A DNA stretch of 64,000 nt from Dissulfurispira thermophila (lineage in GTDB: Bacteria; Nitrospirota; Thermodesulfovibrionia; Thermodesulfovibrionales; Dissulfurispiraceae), in assembly GCF_014701235.1 (NCBI RefSeq), contig NZ_AP022873.1, positions 992,001 through 1,056,000 on the forward strand. Reading direction: 5' to 3'. Shown one piece after another: positions 34,192-43,960 of the stretch. Below the pieces are notes generated by a model, which made no database searches, was not told the origin of the DNA, and saw only the letters and a list, made by a program, of their open reading frames with translations. The position numbers and the translations under genes were made by a program. Position 1 is the stretch's first letter. Each line of letters opens with the position of its first letter.

Positions 34192-37182
34192 ATGTTTAAG
34201 ATTAAGATGATAAATGCAGTTTTTTTATTTGTCATAATTCTCTGTCTTATTTTTTCAGGGAATGTTTATTCTGATGAGACTGCACTTTTTACAACTGTTG
34301 CACCTGATGCGATTATAGTCCTTGATTTATCCGGCAGCATGAACTGGAATCCTGCTGGAGGCACTGCTACCTCTACAAGCCTGCCATGCACAAGTTCATC
34401 ATGCAGCCGTCTTGCTATTGCAAAAACAGCGATTTTTAATATATTGGATGACAACAACAACGGCACTATAAATAGCAGTGATGAAAGCAGCCTTAATATA
34501 AGAATCGGATATATGAGATTCAGAGATGGAAACGATACAGGTGGTAATTATGCAAGCGGCTATATTCGATTGATATGGGGAATTGGTTCGAGATATAGTC
34601 GTATATACTGTAATAACGCAACGAGTTGTACAATTACCACTAATGCAGGGGAAAGCAGCAGCGCCACATGGATAAGCGGTGAAAGGGCAAATGGAGGAAC
34701 ACCCCTTGCATCTGCATTAAATGAAGCAAAGCTTTATCTCGATGCCAATAAGGCATCTGATTCTGCCGGAGCCTGCAGACAGAAATTTGTCATACTTATT
34801 ACAGATGGTGCAGATACCTATGCATGCAGCGGGGATGGTTCAGAAAATCAATCCGATATGTACAAAAGGAGAAGGGAGACAGTTGCAAAGGCAAAGGCAC
34901 TGGCAGATGCTGGATATAAGGTCTTTGTAATCGGTTTTGGCGCAGATATGCCCACCTGTCTCAAAAGGACACTTAACTGGGCGGCTTATTATGGTGGTAC
35001 TGATAATCCACTTCAGGCAAATTCTGGGAGCACAAGTGGATATAATATTCCTGAGGGCAGTCTTTATCCATCTGGCGTATCAAGCTGTTCTACAGATTCA
35101 ACGAGTGTTAGCAGCAACATATGTGGTAAGGGTGGGGGAACTGGTGATAGAGTGGCAAACTCCAATGACCCTGCTACTGCTCCACTTGATGGATATGCCT
35201 TTTTAGCAACAAATGCTGATGAATTAACTACTGCTTTGCGACAGGCAGTAAATATTATTAGAGAGGCAAACTATGCATTTTCAGCAGGAGCAGTTGCATC
35301 AACACGGACACAGGATGAGAATCATATTTATGAGGCATCGTTTCAGCCTGTTAATAACGATCCATTCTGGCTTGGACATTTAAAGAAATATACCATAAAT
35401 GCTGATGGCAGTGTTGGCAGTGCTGTATGGGATGCTGGAACTCAGCTACAGGCAAAGTCCGCTGCAAGCAGGAATATTTACACATATAAATCAGGCTCAA
35501 TGGTAGTCTTTAATACAGCCAATATCACAACAACAGATCTTGGGGTTTCAACTTCTGCAGAAAGGGATGCTATTGTTGGATATATCAGAGGTGAAACTAC
35601 ATATAATCAAGATAACTGGAAACTTGGTGATATATTTCGTTCAAATCCTGTTTTAATAGGAACCCCGCTAACATATTTCAGTGACTTCAGGGATGTAAAT
35701 AATGCCTTTTCCACATTCAGGACAAATAATCAAAGGACATCTTCAAATGGATTGATGATTGCTGCTGCGGGTGCAAATGATGGGCAGTTCCATGCCTTTA
35801 AGACATCAGACGGATCAGAGGCATGGAGCTTTATACCACCTAATCTTTTGCCAAAATTAAAACTGATAGCACACACTACCCATCCAACAGGACTTACACA
35901 TCAGTATTTTGTTGATGGTCCTGTGACATATGCTGATGTGTGGCTCGGCACAGGTGATGGAACCAGCAAGAGTGCTAACGACTGGAAGACCCTTGTTGTA
36001 TTTGCAGAGGGCAGAGGTGCTATTTCATATTTATGGAGTTCATCGGACTCATGCGACTCTGGATTTAACTCGACATATACATCAACATACAAATATTATT
36101 GCGGGTATCATGCACTGGATGTTACGAATACATTGAGTCCATTATACAACTGGAATATTGTTCCGTCTTCAACAAATGCCCCATATTTAGGCGAGCCGTG
36201 GAGCAAGATGTCCATAGGAAGAGTAAAGATCAGTGGCAACGAGAAATGGGTTGGTTTTATCGGAGGTGGTTATAATGCGTCTGACTGTGCAGGTGGTGGA
36301 AGTTGTGATACAAGAGGAAAGGGATTTTATGTAATAGATATGAGTGATGGAAGTGTCTTATGGAGCTATACAAGGGCTAATAATTCAAGCATGAATTACA
36401 GTCTCCCAGCACCACCTGCTGCATTGGATACAGACAATGATGGATTTATTGATACAGTTTATATTGGAGATTTAGGTGGGAATATGTGGAGATTTAAACT
36501 TTGCTCATCAAGTGATAATAGCTCATGCAATACTTCAACATGGACATCGAGAGCAGGATTTCTGTTTCAGGCATCTTCAGGTGTAATAAGACCTATTTAT
36601 ACAAAGGCTGTTGCTGCAAAAGACGTGAGTGGTAACATGTGGGTGTACTGGGGCACAGGTGATAAAACTGACCCTACATCATCATCAGCACAGGAAAAGT
36701 TTTATGCCTTAAAAGATGGTGGAGATAGCTATAGTATTAATGACATGGAAAATTTGACTGCATCTGGAAGCACATATAGCGGCGTTAAACAGGGCTGGTA
36801 TATAAATCTTGCTGGAAGCGGTGAAAAGATACTGGCAGAACCTGCTGTTTTTGGTGGTGTTGTTTATTTTACTACTTACACACCTGCTACAGGGGGAAAC
36901 GTATGTGAGCAGGCAGGAACTCCAAAACTTTATGCAGTAGGCTATACAAGTGGCGCTGGAGCATTAACAGGTGGTACAAGGGCTACTACACTGCCCGGCG
37001 TAGGCATACCCTCTGCTCCAATTATTTCACTGAGACCTGATTCCGGAACACCTGACCTTTATGTAACTACAAGTGGAGGTGCAGGGACAGATGCAAATAC
37101 AGGGAAACCGCCAGGTGTTAATCCACAAGGACTTTCACAGACGAGAAATATAAAATACTGGAGAGATAGGAGATTACAATAA
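34192..37182 (+). CDS. pilY1: PilY1-like type IV pilus tip adhesin with VWA domain
   Basis: 996 residues with a signal peptide. A von Willebrand A domain (about 38-245) has the MIDAS DLSGS and FVILITDGADTY. The C-terminal half is a PilY1 beta-propeller (LMIAAAGANDGQFHAFKTSDGSEAW, WVGFIGGGYNASDC, ALDTDNDGFIDTVYIGDLGGNMWRF with a DxDxDG calcium loop). PilY1 caps the pilus tip, mediates adhesion and mechanosensing. Many Cys residues suggest disulfides, so a periplasmic Dsb system such as the upstream selenoprotein could matter. Confidence 0.93.
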   Translation: MFKIKMINAVFLFVIILCLIFSGNVYSDETALFTTVAPDAIIVLDLSGSMNWNPAGGTATSTSLPCTSSSCSRLAIAKTAIFNILDDNNNGTINSSDESSLNIRIGYMRFRDGNDTGGNYASGYIRLIWGIGSRYSRIYCNNATSCTITTNAGESSSATWISGERANGGTPLASALNEAKLYLDANKASDSAGACRQKFVILITDGADTYACSGDGSENQSDMYKRRRETVAKAKALADAGYKVFVIGFGADMPTCLKRTLNWAAYYGGTDNPLQANSGSTSGYNIPEGSLYPSGVSSCSTDSTSVSSNICGKGGGTGDRVANSNDPATAPLDGYAFLATNADELTTALRQAVNIIREANYAFSAGAVASTRTQDENHIYEASFQPVNNDPFWLGHLKKYTINADGSVGSAVWDAGTQLQAKSAASRNIYTYKSGSMVVFNTANITTTDLGVSTSAERDAIVGYIRGETTYNQDNWKLGDIFRSNPVLIGTPLTYFSDFRDVNNAFSTFRTNNQRTSSNGLMIAAAGANDGQFHAFKTSDGSEAWSFIPPNLLPKLKLIAHTTHPTGLTHQYFVDGPVTYADVWLGTGDGTSKSANDWKTLVVFAEGRGAISYLWSSSDSCDSGFNSTYTSTYKYYCGYHALDVTNTLSPLYNWNIVPSSTNAPYLGEPWSKMSIGRVKISGNEKWVGFIGGGYNASDCAGGGSCDTRGKGFYVIDMSDGSVLWSYTRANNSSMNYSLPAPPAALDTDNDGFIDTVYIGDLGGNMWRFKLCSSSDNSSCNTSTWTSRAGFLFQASSGVIRPIYTKAVAAKDVSGNMWVYWGTGDKTDPTSSSAQEKFYALKDGGDSYSINDMENLTASGSTYSGVKQGWYINLAGSGEKILAEPAVFGGVVYFTTYTPATGGNVCEQAGTPKLYAVGYTSGAGALTGGTRATTLPGVGIPSAPIISLRPDSGTPDLYVTTSGGAGTDANTGKPPGVNPQGLSQTRNIKYWRDRRLQ

Positions 37183-37190
37183 GACAAAAA

Positions 37191-37955
37191 TTGTCTACAA
37201 CAAAAATAAAGAAGACAAAGAAACAAAGGCAAGGTTATGTCTATATATTGCTTGGTATTATAGCTCTATCCCTGCTTTTTTATCTTTTTTTACGAAAACC
37301 TGTTGACAAAAAAATGAGTGTAGGAGAACCTCCTAAATCTTCTCCGTCTATTTTAGAGATAATTGCAGGAAAAGATACTGGTAAAGGTATGCCTGCACGC
37401 GTTTTAGAAGAGATAAAACCTTCTATTATAAAATCCGTAAGATTTACTCCTGAAGATCCTAATATTCTTGACAGCATAAAGGCAGAGGTATCAACTGACT
37501 ACGATCATGGAAATATTATTTATGAATATCTGTGGGAAATAAATAATAAACTTGTGACAGATATTAAAGGTGATACTTTACCAGCGGGAATATTTAAAAA
37601 AGGCGATGCCATCAGGGTTTTTGTTACACCTTTTGTAGATGGGATTAAAGGGCATACTTACGAAAGCAGATTTGTAGTCATTCATAGCGCTCCGCCATCT
37701 CTGGACTTGATAGAAACAAAGCAGAAACTGAATAATACAATTGAACTACAACTCGTAAGTAAAGATCCAGACAATGATAAAGTGACTTTCTCTCTTGAAG
37801 AACCAGTGATCAAAGGAATGAGCATTGATAAAGAAACAGGTAAAATAATATATAAACCTGAAAAGAAAGAAAAAGGAACTTACAAATTCAGGGCATCAGC
37901 TACTGATATAGACGGAGCAAAGATAACAAAGACTTTTGAATTCAAGATAGATTGA
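37191..37955 (+). CDS. Membrane-anchored protein with Ig/cadherin-like domain
   Basis: About 254 residues. A basic N-terminus and one membrane helix (YVYILLGIIALSLLFYLFL) precede an extracytoplasmic part; residues 165-254 (LVSKDPDNDKVTFSLEEP, IDKETGKIIYKPEKKEKGTYKFRASATDIDGAKITKTFEF) form a cadherin/He_PIG-like Ig fold with calcium-type DPDND. The start is uncertain: TTG at 37191 is 18 bases from AGGAG, while the better-spaced codon is ATA at 37179. It ends the pilus operon and may be an accessory pilus or surface protein. Confidence 0.65.
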   Translation: MSTTKIKKTKKQRQGYVYILLGIIALSLLFYLFLRKPVDKKMSVGEPPKSSPSILEIIAGKDTGKGMPARVLEEIKPSIIKSVRFTPEDPNILDSIKAEVSTDYDHGNIIYEYLWEINNKLVTDIKGDTLPAGIFKKGDAIRVFVTPFVDGIKGHTYESRFVVIHSAPPSLDLIETKQKLNNTIELQLVSKDPDNDKVTFSLEEPVIKGMSIDKETGKIIYKPEKKEKGTYKFRASATDIDGAKITKTFEFKID

Positions 37956-37961
37956 GTTAAA

Positions 37962-38036
37962 TGGTAGGCACGAGGGGTATCGAACCCCTGACCTCTACCG
38001 TGTCAAGGTAGCGCTCTCCCACTGAGCTACGCGCCT
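37962..38036 (-). tRNA. tRNA-Val (anticodon GAC), CCA encoded
   Basis: Read on the minus strand: 7-bp acceptor AGGCGCG with CGTGCCT, D-stem GCTC/GAGC, anticodon stem CTACC/GGTAG with loop TTGACAC, T-stem AGGGG/CCCCT with TTCGATA loop, discriminator A and genomic CCA at 37964-37962. Anticodon GAC reads GUC/GUU valine codons. Confidence 0.96.
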
Positions 38037-38194
38037 ACATAATTAAGATATTCATTAAAACCAAAAAGGCATGTTTTTGTCAACTATACCCAGTACCGAG
38101 TAAGAAAAAAGCTAACAGCAATATTTGTTTATTATACTAATTTTCAAAAGAGGATTCCGTAAAGGGAACAAAGTTACCATTACAGTTAAAATGC

Positions 38195-38232
38195 TTGAAT
38201 GAAGACATGTTTGCATGGTATGATTTGAACAA
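38195..38232 (+). promoter_or_regulatory. Sigma-70-type promoter of the transglycosylase gene
   Basis: TTGAAT (38195-38200), 18 bases, TATGAT (38219-38224), eight bases, ATG at 38233. The predicted leader is one or two bases, and no Shine-Dalgarno is visible. Confidence 0.5.
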
Positions 38233-38943
38233 ATGATTATTTTATTGGTCATAATGTTTGTATTATTTTCAGGATTAGAATCAGGTGCCGATATTTATAA
38301 ATATATGGCGAACGACGGGACAATATGTTTCACCAATGTGCCGATGGACAGAAATGGCAGTATTGTGATGAAAGAAAAAAGGTCTTATCAAAAATCTAAT
38401 AGAGACTACAGTAATGTTTATGTTGATAAAGAAAGTTTTCATAATATTGCAGAAGAAAAAGCGAGGCGGCATAATATCGACCCGCGGCTTGTAAAGGCTG
38501 TAATAAAGGTTGAATCCAATTGGAATCCTAATGCTGTCTCTCCAAAAGGTGCACAAGGTCTTATGCAATTGATGCCTTCAACTGCGTCTATTATGGGTAT
38601 CAATGATCCATTTAATCCTGATGCAAATATAGAGGGTGGAGTGCGATATCTTAAATACTTACTTCGTAAGTTTAATGGTAATATTAGTCTTGCACTTGCT
38701 GCATACAATGCAGGACCAAAGCTAGTGGAGAGAATAAAAAGCGTACCACCTATTCCTGAAACTATTACATATGTTAAACAGGTTATTAATTACTACTTGA
38801 GAAGCAATGGATCAATAGTAAATACAGATTTTCCTGAAATAAAAAGCAGGGAAGTAAAAAGAGATCCAAGAATTCAAAAAATAGTGTTAAAAAATGGCAC
38901 GGTGCTTTTTACCAATTCATATTTTGTTATTTTATACGAATAA
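38233..38943 (+). CDS. Lytic transglycosylase (SLT) with DUF4124 N-terminus
   Basis: 236 residues. A signal peptide, a DUF4124-type segment (IYKYMANDGTICFTNVP), then an SLT domain (about 75-195) with catalytic Glu in VIKVESNWNPNAVSPKGAQGLMQLMP (in parts) and the AAYNAGP motif. It cleaves the glycan strands of murein in the periplasm. Such enzymes often assist pilus or flagellum assembly. It is preceded by a near-leaderless promoter. Confidence 0.93.
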   Translation: MIILLVIMFVLFSGLESGADIYKYMANDGTICFTNVPMDRNGSIVMKEKRSYQKSNRDYSNVYVDKESFHNIAEEKARRHNIDPRLVKAVIKVESNWNPNAVSPKGAQGLMQLMPSTASIMGINDPFNPDANIEGGVRYLKYLLRKFNGNISLALAAYNAGPKLVERIKSVPPIPETITYVKQVINYYLRSNGSIVNTDFPEIKSREVKRDPRIQKIVLKNGTVLFTNSYFVILYE

Positions 38944-38961
38944 TAAGAATCCTAAATCCAG

Positions 38962-39030
38962 CGATAGGAATGGGTCTCTTTTATTAGAGCTATAGACTTC
39001 CGCTATGTTCTTAAGAGACTTATCCTTAAT
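38962..39030 (+). promoter_or_regulatory. Structured leader upstream of nadA
   Basis: GTCTCTT (38974-38980) pairs with AAGAGAC (39013-39019) around a 32-base loop with a further ATAG/CTAT stem; flanking AGGA and TCCT can extend the helix. It lies 24-90 bases before nadA. The 3' half shares CTTCCGC...AGAC-TATCCTTA with the bioB upstream region. It may be a repressor site, a regulatory RNA or a short repeat. Confidence 0.4.
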
Positions 39031-39053
39031 TGCATGATATCGGAGGATTTTAA

Positions 39054-40028
39054 GTGTCTGCAATAATAGAAGAGATTTTAAAATTAAAAGAACAAAGAAA
39101 TGCTATAATTCTTTCCCATAATTATCAAAGGGATGAGGTTCAGGATATTGCTGATTTTATTGGAGACTCACTTGAACTATCAAGAACCGCAGCAGAGATA
39201 GACTGTGATGTAATAGTCTTTTGTGGTGTCCATTTTATGGCTGAAAGTGCTTCGATACTTTCACCTGATAAGACGGTGCTTTTACCTGAACTTGGTGCAG
39301 GATGTCCTATGGCAGACATGATTCAGGTGAGTTCTCCAAGAAAGGTATGGAAGACATTCCCTGGATATGAGACTCAGCCAACTTTTGTATTTCCTCATGA
39401 ATTCACTCTGAGGGATATAAAGGCAAAATATCCGGGTGTACCTGTTGTTGCATATGTAAATACGACTGCTGAGGTAAAGGCAGAAAGTGATATATGTTGT
39501 ACCTCTGCAAATGTTGTGAAGGTAATAGAATCCCTACCTGATGAAAAGGTGATATGCATCCCTGACAGGAATCTCTCTATGTGGGCACAGAAGAATACCA
39601 AAAAACAAATAATTGCTTGGGATGGGTTTTGCCATGTACATGACAGGATTACAAAAAAAGATGTTTTAAAGGCAAGAGAGGAATATCCGAAAGCTGTTTT
39701 CATGGCACATCCTGAATGCAGGCTTGAGGTGTTAGAACTTGCAGATTATGTGACAAGTACATCAGGGATGTTAAGATTTGCGAAATCATCGGATGCAGGG
39801 GAATTTATCGTTGGAACAGAGATAGGTCTTATGCATAGGCTGAAAAAGGAAAATCCTGACAAAATATTCTATCCTCTGAGAAAAGATATGATTTGCCCCA
39901 ATATGAAAAAGACTACGCTTAACAGTGTTCTGTCTGCATTAAAAGAGATGAGGAATGTCATAAAAGTTTCTGAAGATATAAGGATTCCAGCCAAAAGGGC
40001 ACTTGACAGAATGCTTGGAATAAAGTAG
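39054..40028 (+). CDS. nadA: Quinolinate synthase A
   Basis: 324 residues from GTG 39054 with CGGAGG. Starts EEILKLKEQRNAIILSHNYQRDEVQDIADFIGDS (in parts) and has the three cluster Cys in VFCGVHFMAESA, CCTSANVV and ICPNMKKT. NadA condenses iminoaspartate and dihydroxyacetone phosphate to quinolinate with a [4Fe-4S] cluster. nadB/nadC are not adjacent. The stop shares a base with the next GTG. Confidence 0.97.
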   Translation: MSAIIEEILKLKEQRNAIILSHNYQRDEVQDIADFIGDSLELSRTAAEIDCDVIVFCGVHFMAESASILSPDKTVLLPELGAGCPMADMIQVSSPRKVWKTFPGYETQPTFVFPHEFTLRDIKAKYPGVPVVAYVNTTAEVKAESDICCTSANVVKVIESLPDEKVICIPDRNLSMWAQKNTKKQIIAWDGFCHVHDRITKKDVLKAREEYPKAVFMAHPECRLEVLELADYVTSTSGMLRFAKSSDAGEFIVGTEIGLMHRLKKENPDKIFYPLRKDMICPNMKKTTLNSVLSALKEMRNVIKVSEDIRIPAKRALDRMLGIK

Positions 40029-41176
40029 TGTCTTCCCTCAAGCAAAAAATCATAGAAAAAATCAGATCAGAAGGTCCCATAAATTTTGAGACATTTATGG
40101 AAATGACCCTTTATTATCCATGCCTCGGCTATTACACAAAGGATTCCGCAAAGATAGGCAGGACAGGTGATTTCTACACAAGCCCGCATCTACATTCCAT
40201 ATTCGGCGCAATGATAGGCAAACAGATGATGGAAATGTGGGAGTTAATCGGGAGGCCTGAAATATTTCATGTCGTTGAAATGGGTGCAGGAATGGGCTAT
40301 CTTGCAAAGGACATGCTGGAATACTTAAGTGGCTCAAAAAGCAATGATAAAAGACAAAAGGATATTTTTGAACATCTCAAATATACCATTGTTGAGTTGA
40401 ATTTAGCAGTAAAGACAAAACAGCAGGAGTTGCTTTCAGAATTTATGGATAAGGTTAACTGGATTTCTAATCTGAATGAATTGGAATCCGTTACAGGCTG
40501 TTTTTTGTCCAATGAGCTTCTGGATGCCTTCCCGGTAAGGTTGGTGGAAATGGATAACGAAATTAAAGAAATTTATGTGTCCCTAAATGGAGATGACTTT
40601 GTAGAGATAAAGATGCCATGCACCAGAGAAGTCGAGGAATATTTCAGAGAATTTGGCATTGAATTGCCTAAGGGGTTCAGAACAGAAGCGAACCTTAAAA
40701 TTAAAAGCTGGCTTAAAGAGGTCAGCAATAAACTTTTTAAAGGCTTTGTTTTAACTATTGATTATGGCTATCCTGCAGAGGATTATTATATCGAAGACAG
40801 AAACAGGGGAACCCTTCTTTGTTACCATCAGCACCAAATAAACGAGAACCCTTATCAGAACATTGGCGAGCAGGATCTGACAGCCCATGTAAATTTTTCG
40901 TCATTGAAAAAATGGGGAGATGAATTGGGATTGAAGACTATCGGATTTTGTCCGCAGGGAACTTATCTTGTCTCTCTTGGAATTGATGAGGTTATTAATG
41001 AGATTTACGGCGATTCCCCTGATTTCTTTGAAATCGCAAAGATTAAAGGCTTGATTTTACCACAGGGTATGGGAGAATCGCATAAAGTAATGGTTCAATA
41101 TAAAGGAGACGGCGAGCCAATATTAAGGGGATTTGCCTTAAGGAATCAGAAGGGGAAGTTGGAAATTTATGATTAG
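40028..41176 (+). CDS. MidA/NDUFAF7-type SAM-dependent methyltransferase
   Basis: 382 residues. INFETFMEMTLYYPCLGYYT, DFYTSPHLHSIFGAMIGKQM and VVEMGAGMGYLAKDML are hallmarks of the PF02636 family (MidA in mitochondria, methylating an Arg of complex I). LLCYHQHQINENPYQNIGEQDLTAHVNF (in parts) is the conserved C-terminal region. The bacterial target is unknown. Coupled to nadA by a one-base overlap (TAGTG). Confidence 0.88.
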   Translation: MSSLKQKIIEKIRSEGPINFETFMEMTLYYPCLGYYTKDSAKIGRTGDFYTSPHLHSIFGAMIGKQMMEMWELIGRPEIFHVVEMGAGMGYLAKDMLEYLSGSKSNDKRQKDIFEHLKYTIVELNLAVKTKQQELLSEFMDKVNWISNLNELESVTGCFLSNELLDAFPVRLVEMDNEIKEIYVSLNGDDFVEIKMPCTREVEEYFREFGIELPKGFRTEANLKIKSWLKEVSNKLFKGFVLTIDYGYPAEDYYIEDRNRGTLLCYHQHQINENPYQNIGEQDLTAHVNFSSLKKWGDELGLKTIGFCPQGTYLVSLGIDEVINEIYGDSPDFFEIAKIKGLILPQGMGESHKVMVQYKGDGEPILRGFALRNQKGKLEIYD

Positions 41177-41493
41177 CAGACAATAGCCCTGACGATCTTT
41201 AAGATAAGTCTCAAGCCCTCATCGTCAGTCTTTTTGAGTAATTTATTTATATTTTTGTTTAGCTCTTTAGTTGTTGTGTGATGTATAAATTCAAAAAGCT
41301 CTTTTATTTCTACATCTAATGCCATGGCAATTTTCTCTAATGTATCAAGGGATGGGTAACTTTTACCCACCTCGATGCGACTAAGATGTTTTGGGTCTAT
41401 GTTTATCTTCTCCGAAAGTTGCTCCTGTGATAGTCTTTTTGCCTTTCGGAGTTCCTTTATCCTTGCACCTAACAACTCCTTTGTCGTTTTCAT
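41173..41493 (-). CDS. XRE/Cro-CI family transcriptional regulator
   Basis: 106 residues. The N-terminal HTH_3 domain (LGARIKELRKAKRLSQEQLSEKINIDPKHLSRIEVGKSYP in parts, then LDTLEKIAMALDV) is followed by a short helical tail. GAGGAGG precedes the ATG. The convergent midA-type gene overlaps its 3' end by four bases. The target is unknown; two TTATAAGTAATCA direct repeats lie upstream. Confidence 0.88.
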   Translation of the reverse strand: MKTTKELLGARIKELRKAKRLSQEQLSEKINIDPKHLSRIEVGKSYPSLDTLEKIAMALDVEIKELFEFIHHTTTKELNKNINKLLKKTDDEGLRLILKIVRAIVC

Positions 41494-41505
41494 AAACCTC
41501 CTCTT

Positions 41506-41564
41506 TTATAAGTAATCACCAAGATCCATCTTTATCGCTGGATCTGGATAATTATAAGTAATCA
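41506..41564 (-). promoter_or_regulatory. Direct repeats upstream of the XRE regulator
   Basis: TTATAAGTAATCA at 41506-41518 and 41552-41564 (46-base period), flanking a small hairpin GATCCA/TGGATC. The first repeat lies just upstream of the gene's Shine-Dalgarno (minus strand GAGGAGG), so these are candidate autoregulatory operators. Confidence 0.45.
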
Positions 41565-41720
41565 ATTTTTAGGAGTACTTTTGAAACAACATTTAATAAG
41601 GAAAATACTTGATAGATTCTGTAGATCGTAAAATACAATTGACCCCTGATCGGCATATAAAAATGACCCCCTGCAATACTATAATCTCCTTTCAAATAAA
41701 CAGGGAAAGGAGAAGAAGGG

Positions 41721-43214
41721 GTGATAAGCATGTATAAGTGGCAGCAGGTAAGGGTATTAAGGCAGAAGGGTGAGACCATTAAGGGGATAGCGAGGCAGTT
41801 GAAGCTATCGAGGAACACGGTGAGGAAGTATCTGAGGAAGGATGAACCTCCGCAATTCAAAGCAAGGCAGTATGAAAGGCTACTTGACCCTTATGAGGAA
41901 GTGATAAAGGAAATGCTCAAAAAGGGCTTCATTGGCACGAGGATATACAATGAGCTCAAGGAACAGGGCTACGGAGGCTCTCTTTCCTCTGTGCATCGTT
42001 ATCTGTCAGGGATAAGGGAAGGAGAACGGGTCAAGACCCTGGCAACAACGAGGGTAGAGACCTCCCCTGGCAAACAGATGCAGTATGACTGGAAGGAATG
42101 GATGCTTCCTGTAAATGGCAGACCTGTAAAGGTCTACATCCATGAGATAATCTTAAGCTACAGCAGGAAGAAATATTATTGCAGTTCCTTAAGCATCACC
42201 ACAGCGGATATAATCAGGGCGATAGCGAGTGCAATAGAGTATTTTGGGGGCATTGCTGAAGAGATTGTTATAGACAATCCCAGACAGATGGTCATTGCTC
42301 ACAACAACAACGGTGTTATTCGGTATAACGATGAGTTTTTGAGGTTCTGCGGACTTTATGGTATTGATACAGTCCCGTGCAGACCCTATCGGGCAAGGAC
42401 AAAGGGGAAGGTAGAGAGGCCCTTTTATTACATTCAGGAGCATCTTCTCAAGGGACTTGAGGTAGAAGGCATTGCACGGTTTGATGGGCTTCTGTATGAC
42501 TTTACAGAAAGATACAATAAAAGGACACACAGTGACCTCGGAGAGAGCCCTGAAGAGAGGTTCATGCGTGATGAAAAACCTCTTCTAAGACCGATACCTG
42601 AGGTAGAGCCTGCTGAAATCTTCCCGAAGGAGATACGGAGCGTAACGAATGACGGCTACATAAGCTGGGCTGGTGCATTATACCCTGTGCCCATGAAGCA
42701 TTGTCTCAGGCAGGTAAAGATAGAGACCCTTTTTGGAAAGACCCTTAAGGTCTATTCAATGGATGGCAGTATCATAGCAGAACATGACATAAGGGTAAGT
42801 GACAGGCACAAAAGGCCTGTACATCCAGAACATGAACAGCTCAACAGGGAATATAGGGAGAGGAAAGGGGCATACAGGTCTGAAACTCTTAAAAGATTCA
42901 AAGAGGCATTCAAACAGCAGGGAGAGGTCTTCATAGAAGGCTTAAAGAAGACAGTCAGTGCCAACATGTACTGGCATATAGAAGAGATACTGAAACTCAC
43001 AGAGATTTACACTGCCGAGGACATAACAGCCGCCATGAAGGAGTGCATTGAATGCGGCTCATACCACAAAAACAGCATAAAGAGGCTTCTTAAAAGCAAG
43101 ACCCCTGGAGAACCTCTAATAGAGAACATAAACAACCCCTGTATTGCACGCTCCATTAACATAACGAGACCCCTTTCAGCATACAGGGTTATGGAAAAGG
43201 AGGTTCTGGCATGA
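41721..43214 (+). CDS. istA: IS21 transposase IstA (copy 1)
   Basis: 497 residues (GTG 41721; ATG 41730 also possible). An N-terminal HTH (IKGIARQLKLSRNTVRKYLR), then an rve integrase core with acidic residues in MQYDWKEW, EIVIDNPRQMV and KGKVERPFYYIQEHLL. It catalyses strand cutting and transfer. Differs from copy 2 at residue 116 (Pro here, Thr there; codon 42066-42068). Overlaps istB by ATGA. Confidence 0.96.
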   Translation: MISMYKWQQVRVLRQKGETIKGIARQLKLSRNTVRKYLRKDEPPQFKARQYERLLDPYEEVIKEMLKKGFIGTRIYNELKEQGYGGSLSSVHRYLSGIREGERVKTLATTRVETSPGKQMQYDWKEWMLPVNGRPVKVYIHEIILSYSRKKYYCSSLSITTADIIRAIASAIEYFGGIAEEIVIDNPRQMVIAHNNNGVIRYNDEFLRFCGLYGIDTVPCRPYRARTKGKVERPFYYIQEHLLKGLEVEGIARFDGLLYDFTERYNKRTHSDLGESPEERFMRDEKPLLRPIPEVEPAEIFPKEIRSVTNDGYISWAGALYPVPMKHCLRQVKIETLFGKTLKVYSMDGSIIAEHDIRVSDRHKRPVHPEHEQLNREYRERKGAYRSETLKRFKEAFKQQGEVFIEGLKKTVSANMYWHIEEILKLTEIYTAEDITAAMKECIECGSYHKNSIKRLLKSKTPGEPLIENINNPCIARSINITRPLSAYRVMEKEVLA

Positions 43215-43960
43215 CAGAGCTGAACAGACAGATAGAGAGTCACATGAGGTCATTGAAGCTCAAAGGCATGATAACTGCCTACAGAGACCTCTCAGAGAGG
43301 GCATCAAAGAGCAACCTCAGATATGAAGAATACCTTGCCCTGTTACTTGAGGCAGAGGTAAAGAGGAAGACAGAAAGCTCAATAAAGGCAAAGATGGCAA
43401 AGAGCAGACTTCCCTACATAAAGACCATTGAGGAATTTGACTTCAGCTTCCAGCCGGGCCTCAGAGACAAAGAAGTAATAAAGCTCAGCAGCCTTGAATT
43501 CATAGCTCAAAAGGCAAATGTGATATTCCTCGGTCCTCCCGGGGTAGGCAAAACCCATCTCTCCGTAGGGCTTGCCATAAAGGCATGCACAGCAAGGCTC
43601 AGGGTGCTCTTTATGACAGCCCAGGGACTCATAGAAGACCTCATGCTCTCAAAGAGACAGGGAAACCTTGTAGAAAGACTCCTCTTTTACTCAAGGCTCC
43701 ACCTGCTGATAATAGATGAACTGGGCTACATGCCGATAACGAGAGAGCAGGCAAATCTCCTGTTTCAACTCATCTCAATGAGATACGAAAAAGGCTCAAT
43801 AATCCTTACAAGCAACTACAACTTTGACGAATGGGGAAAGGTATTTGAAGACCCTGTTGTAGCCTCAGCCATAATAGACAGAGTTGTGCATCATGCAAGC
43901 ATATTCTATATAAGTGGAGAAAGCTACAGACTGAAGAACAAATTGAAGAAGGCAAATTGA
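43211..43960 (+). CDS. istB: IS21 helper ATPase IstB (copy 1)
   Basis: 249 residues, AAA+ ATPase of the DnaC/IstB type: Walker A GPPGVGKTH, Walker B LLIIDELGYMP, sensor ILTSNYNFDEW. It regulates target selection by IstA. The protein is identical in both copies. Confidence 0.96.
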   Translation: MTELNRQIESHMRSLKLKGMITAYRDLSERASKSNLRYEEYLALLLEAEVKRKTESSIKAKMAKSRLPYIKTIEEFDFSFQPGLRDKEVIKLSSLEFIAQKANVIFLGPPGVGKTHLSVGLAIKACTARLRVLFMTAQGLIEDLMLSKRQGNLVERLLFYSRLHLLIIDELGYMPITREQANLLFQLISMRYEKGSIILTSNYNFDEWGKVFEDPVVASAIIDRVVHHASIFYISGESYRLKNKLKKAN

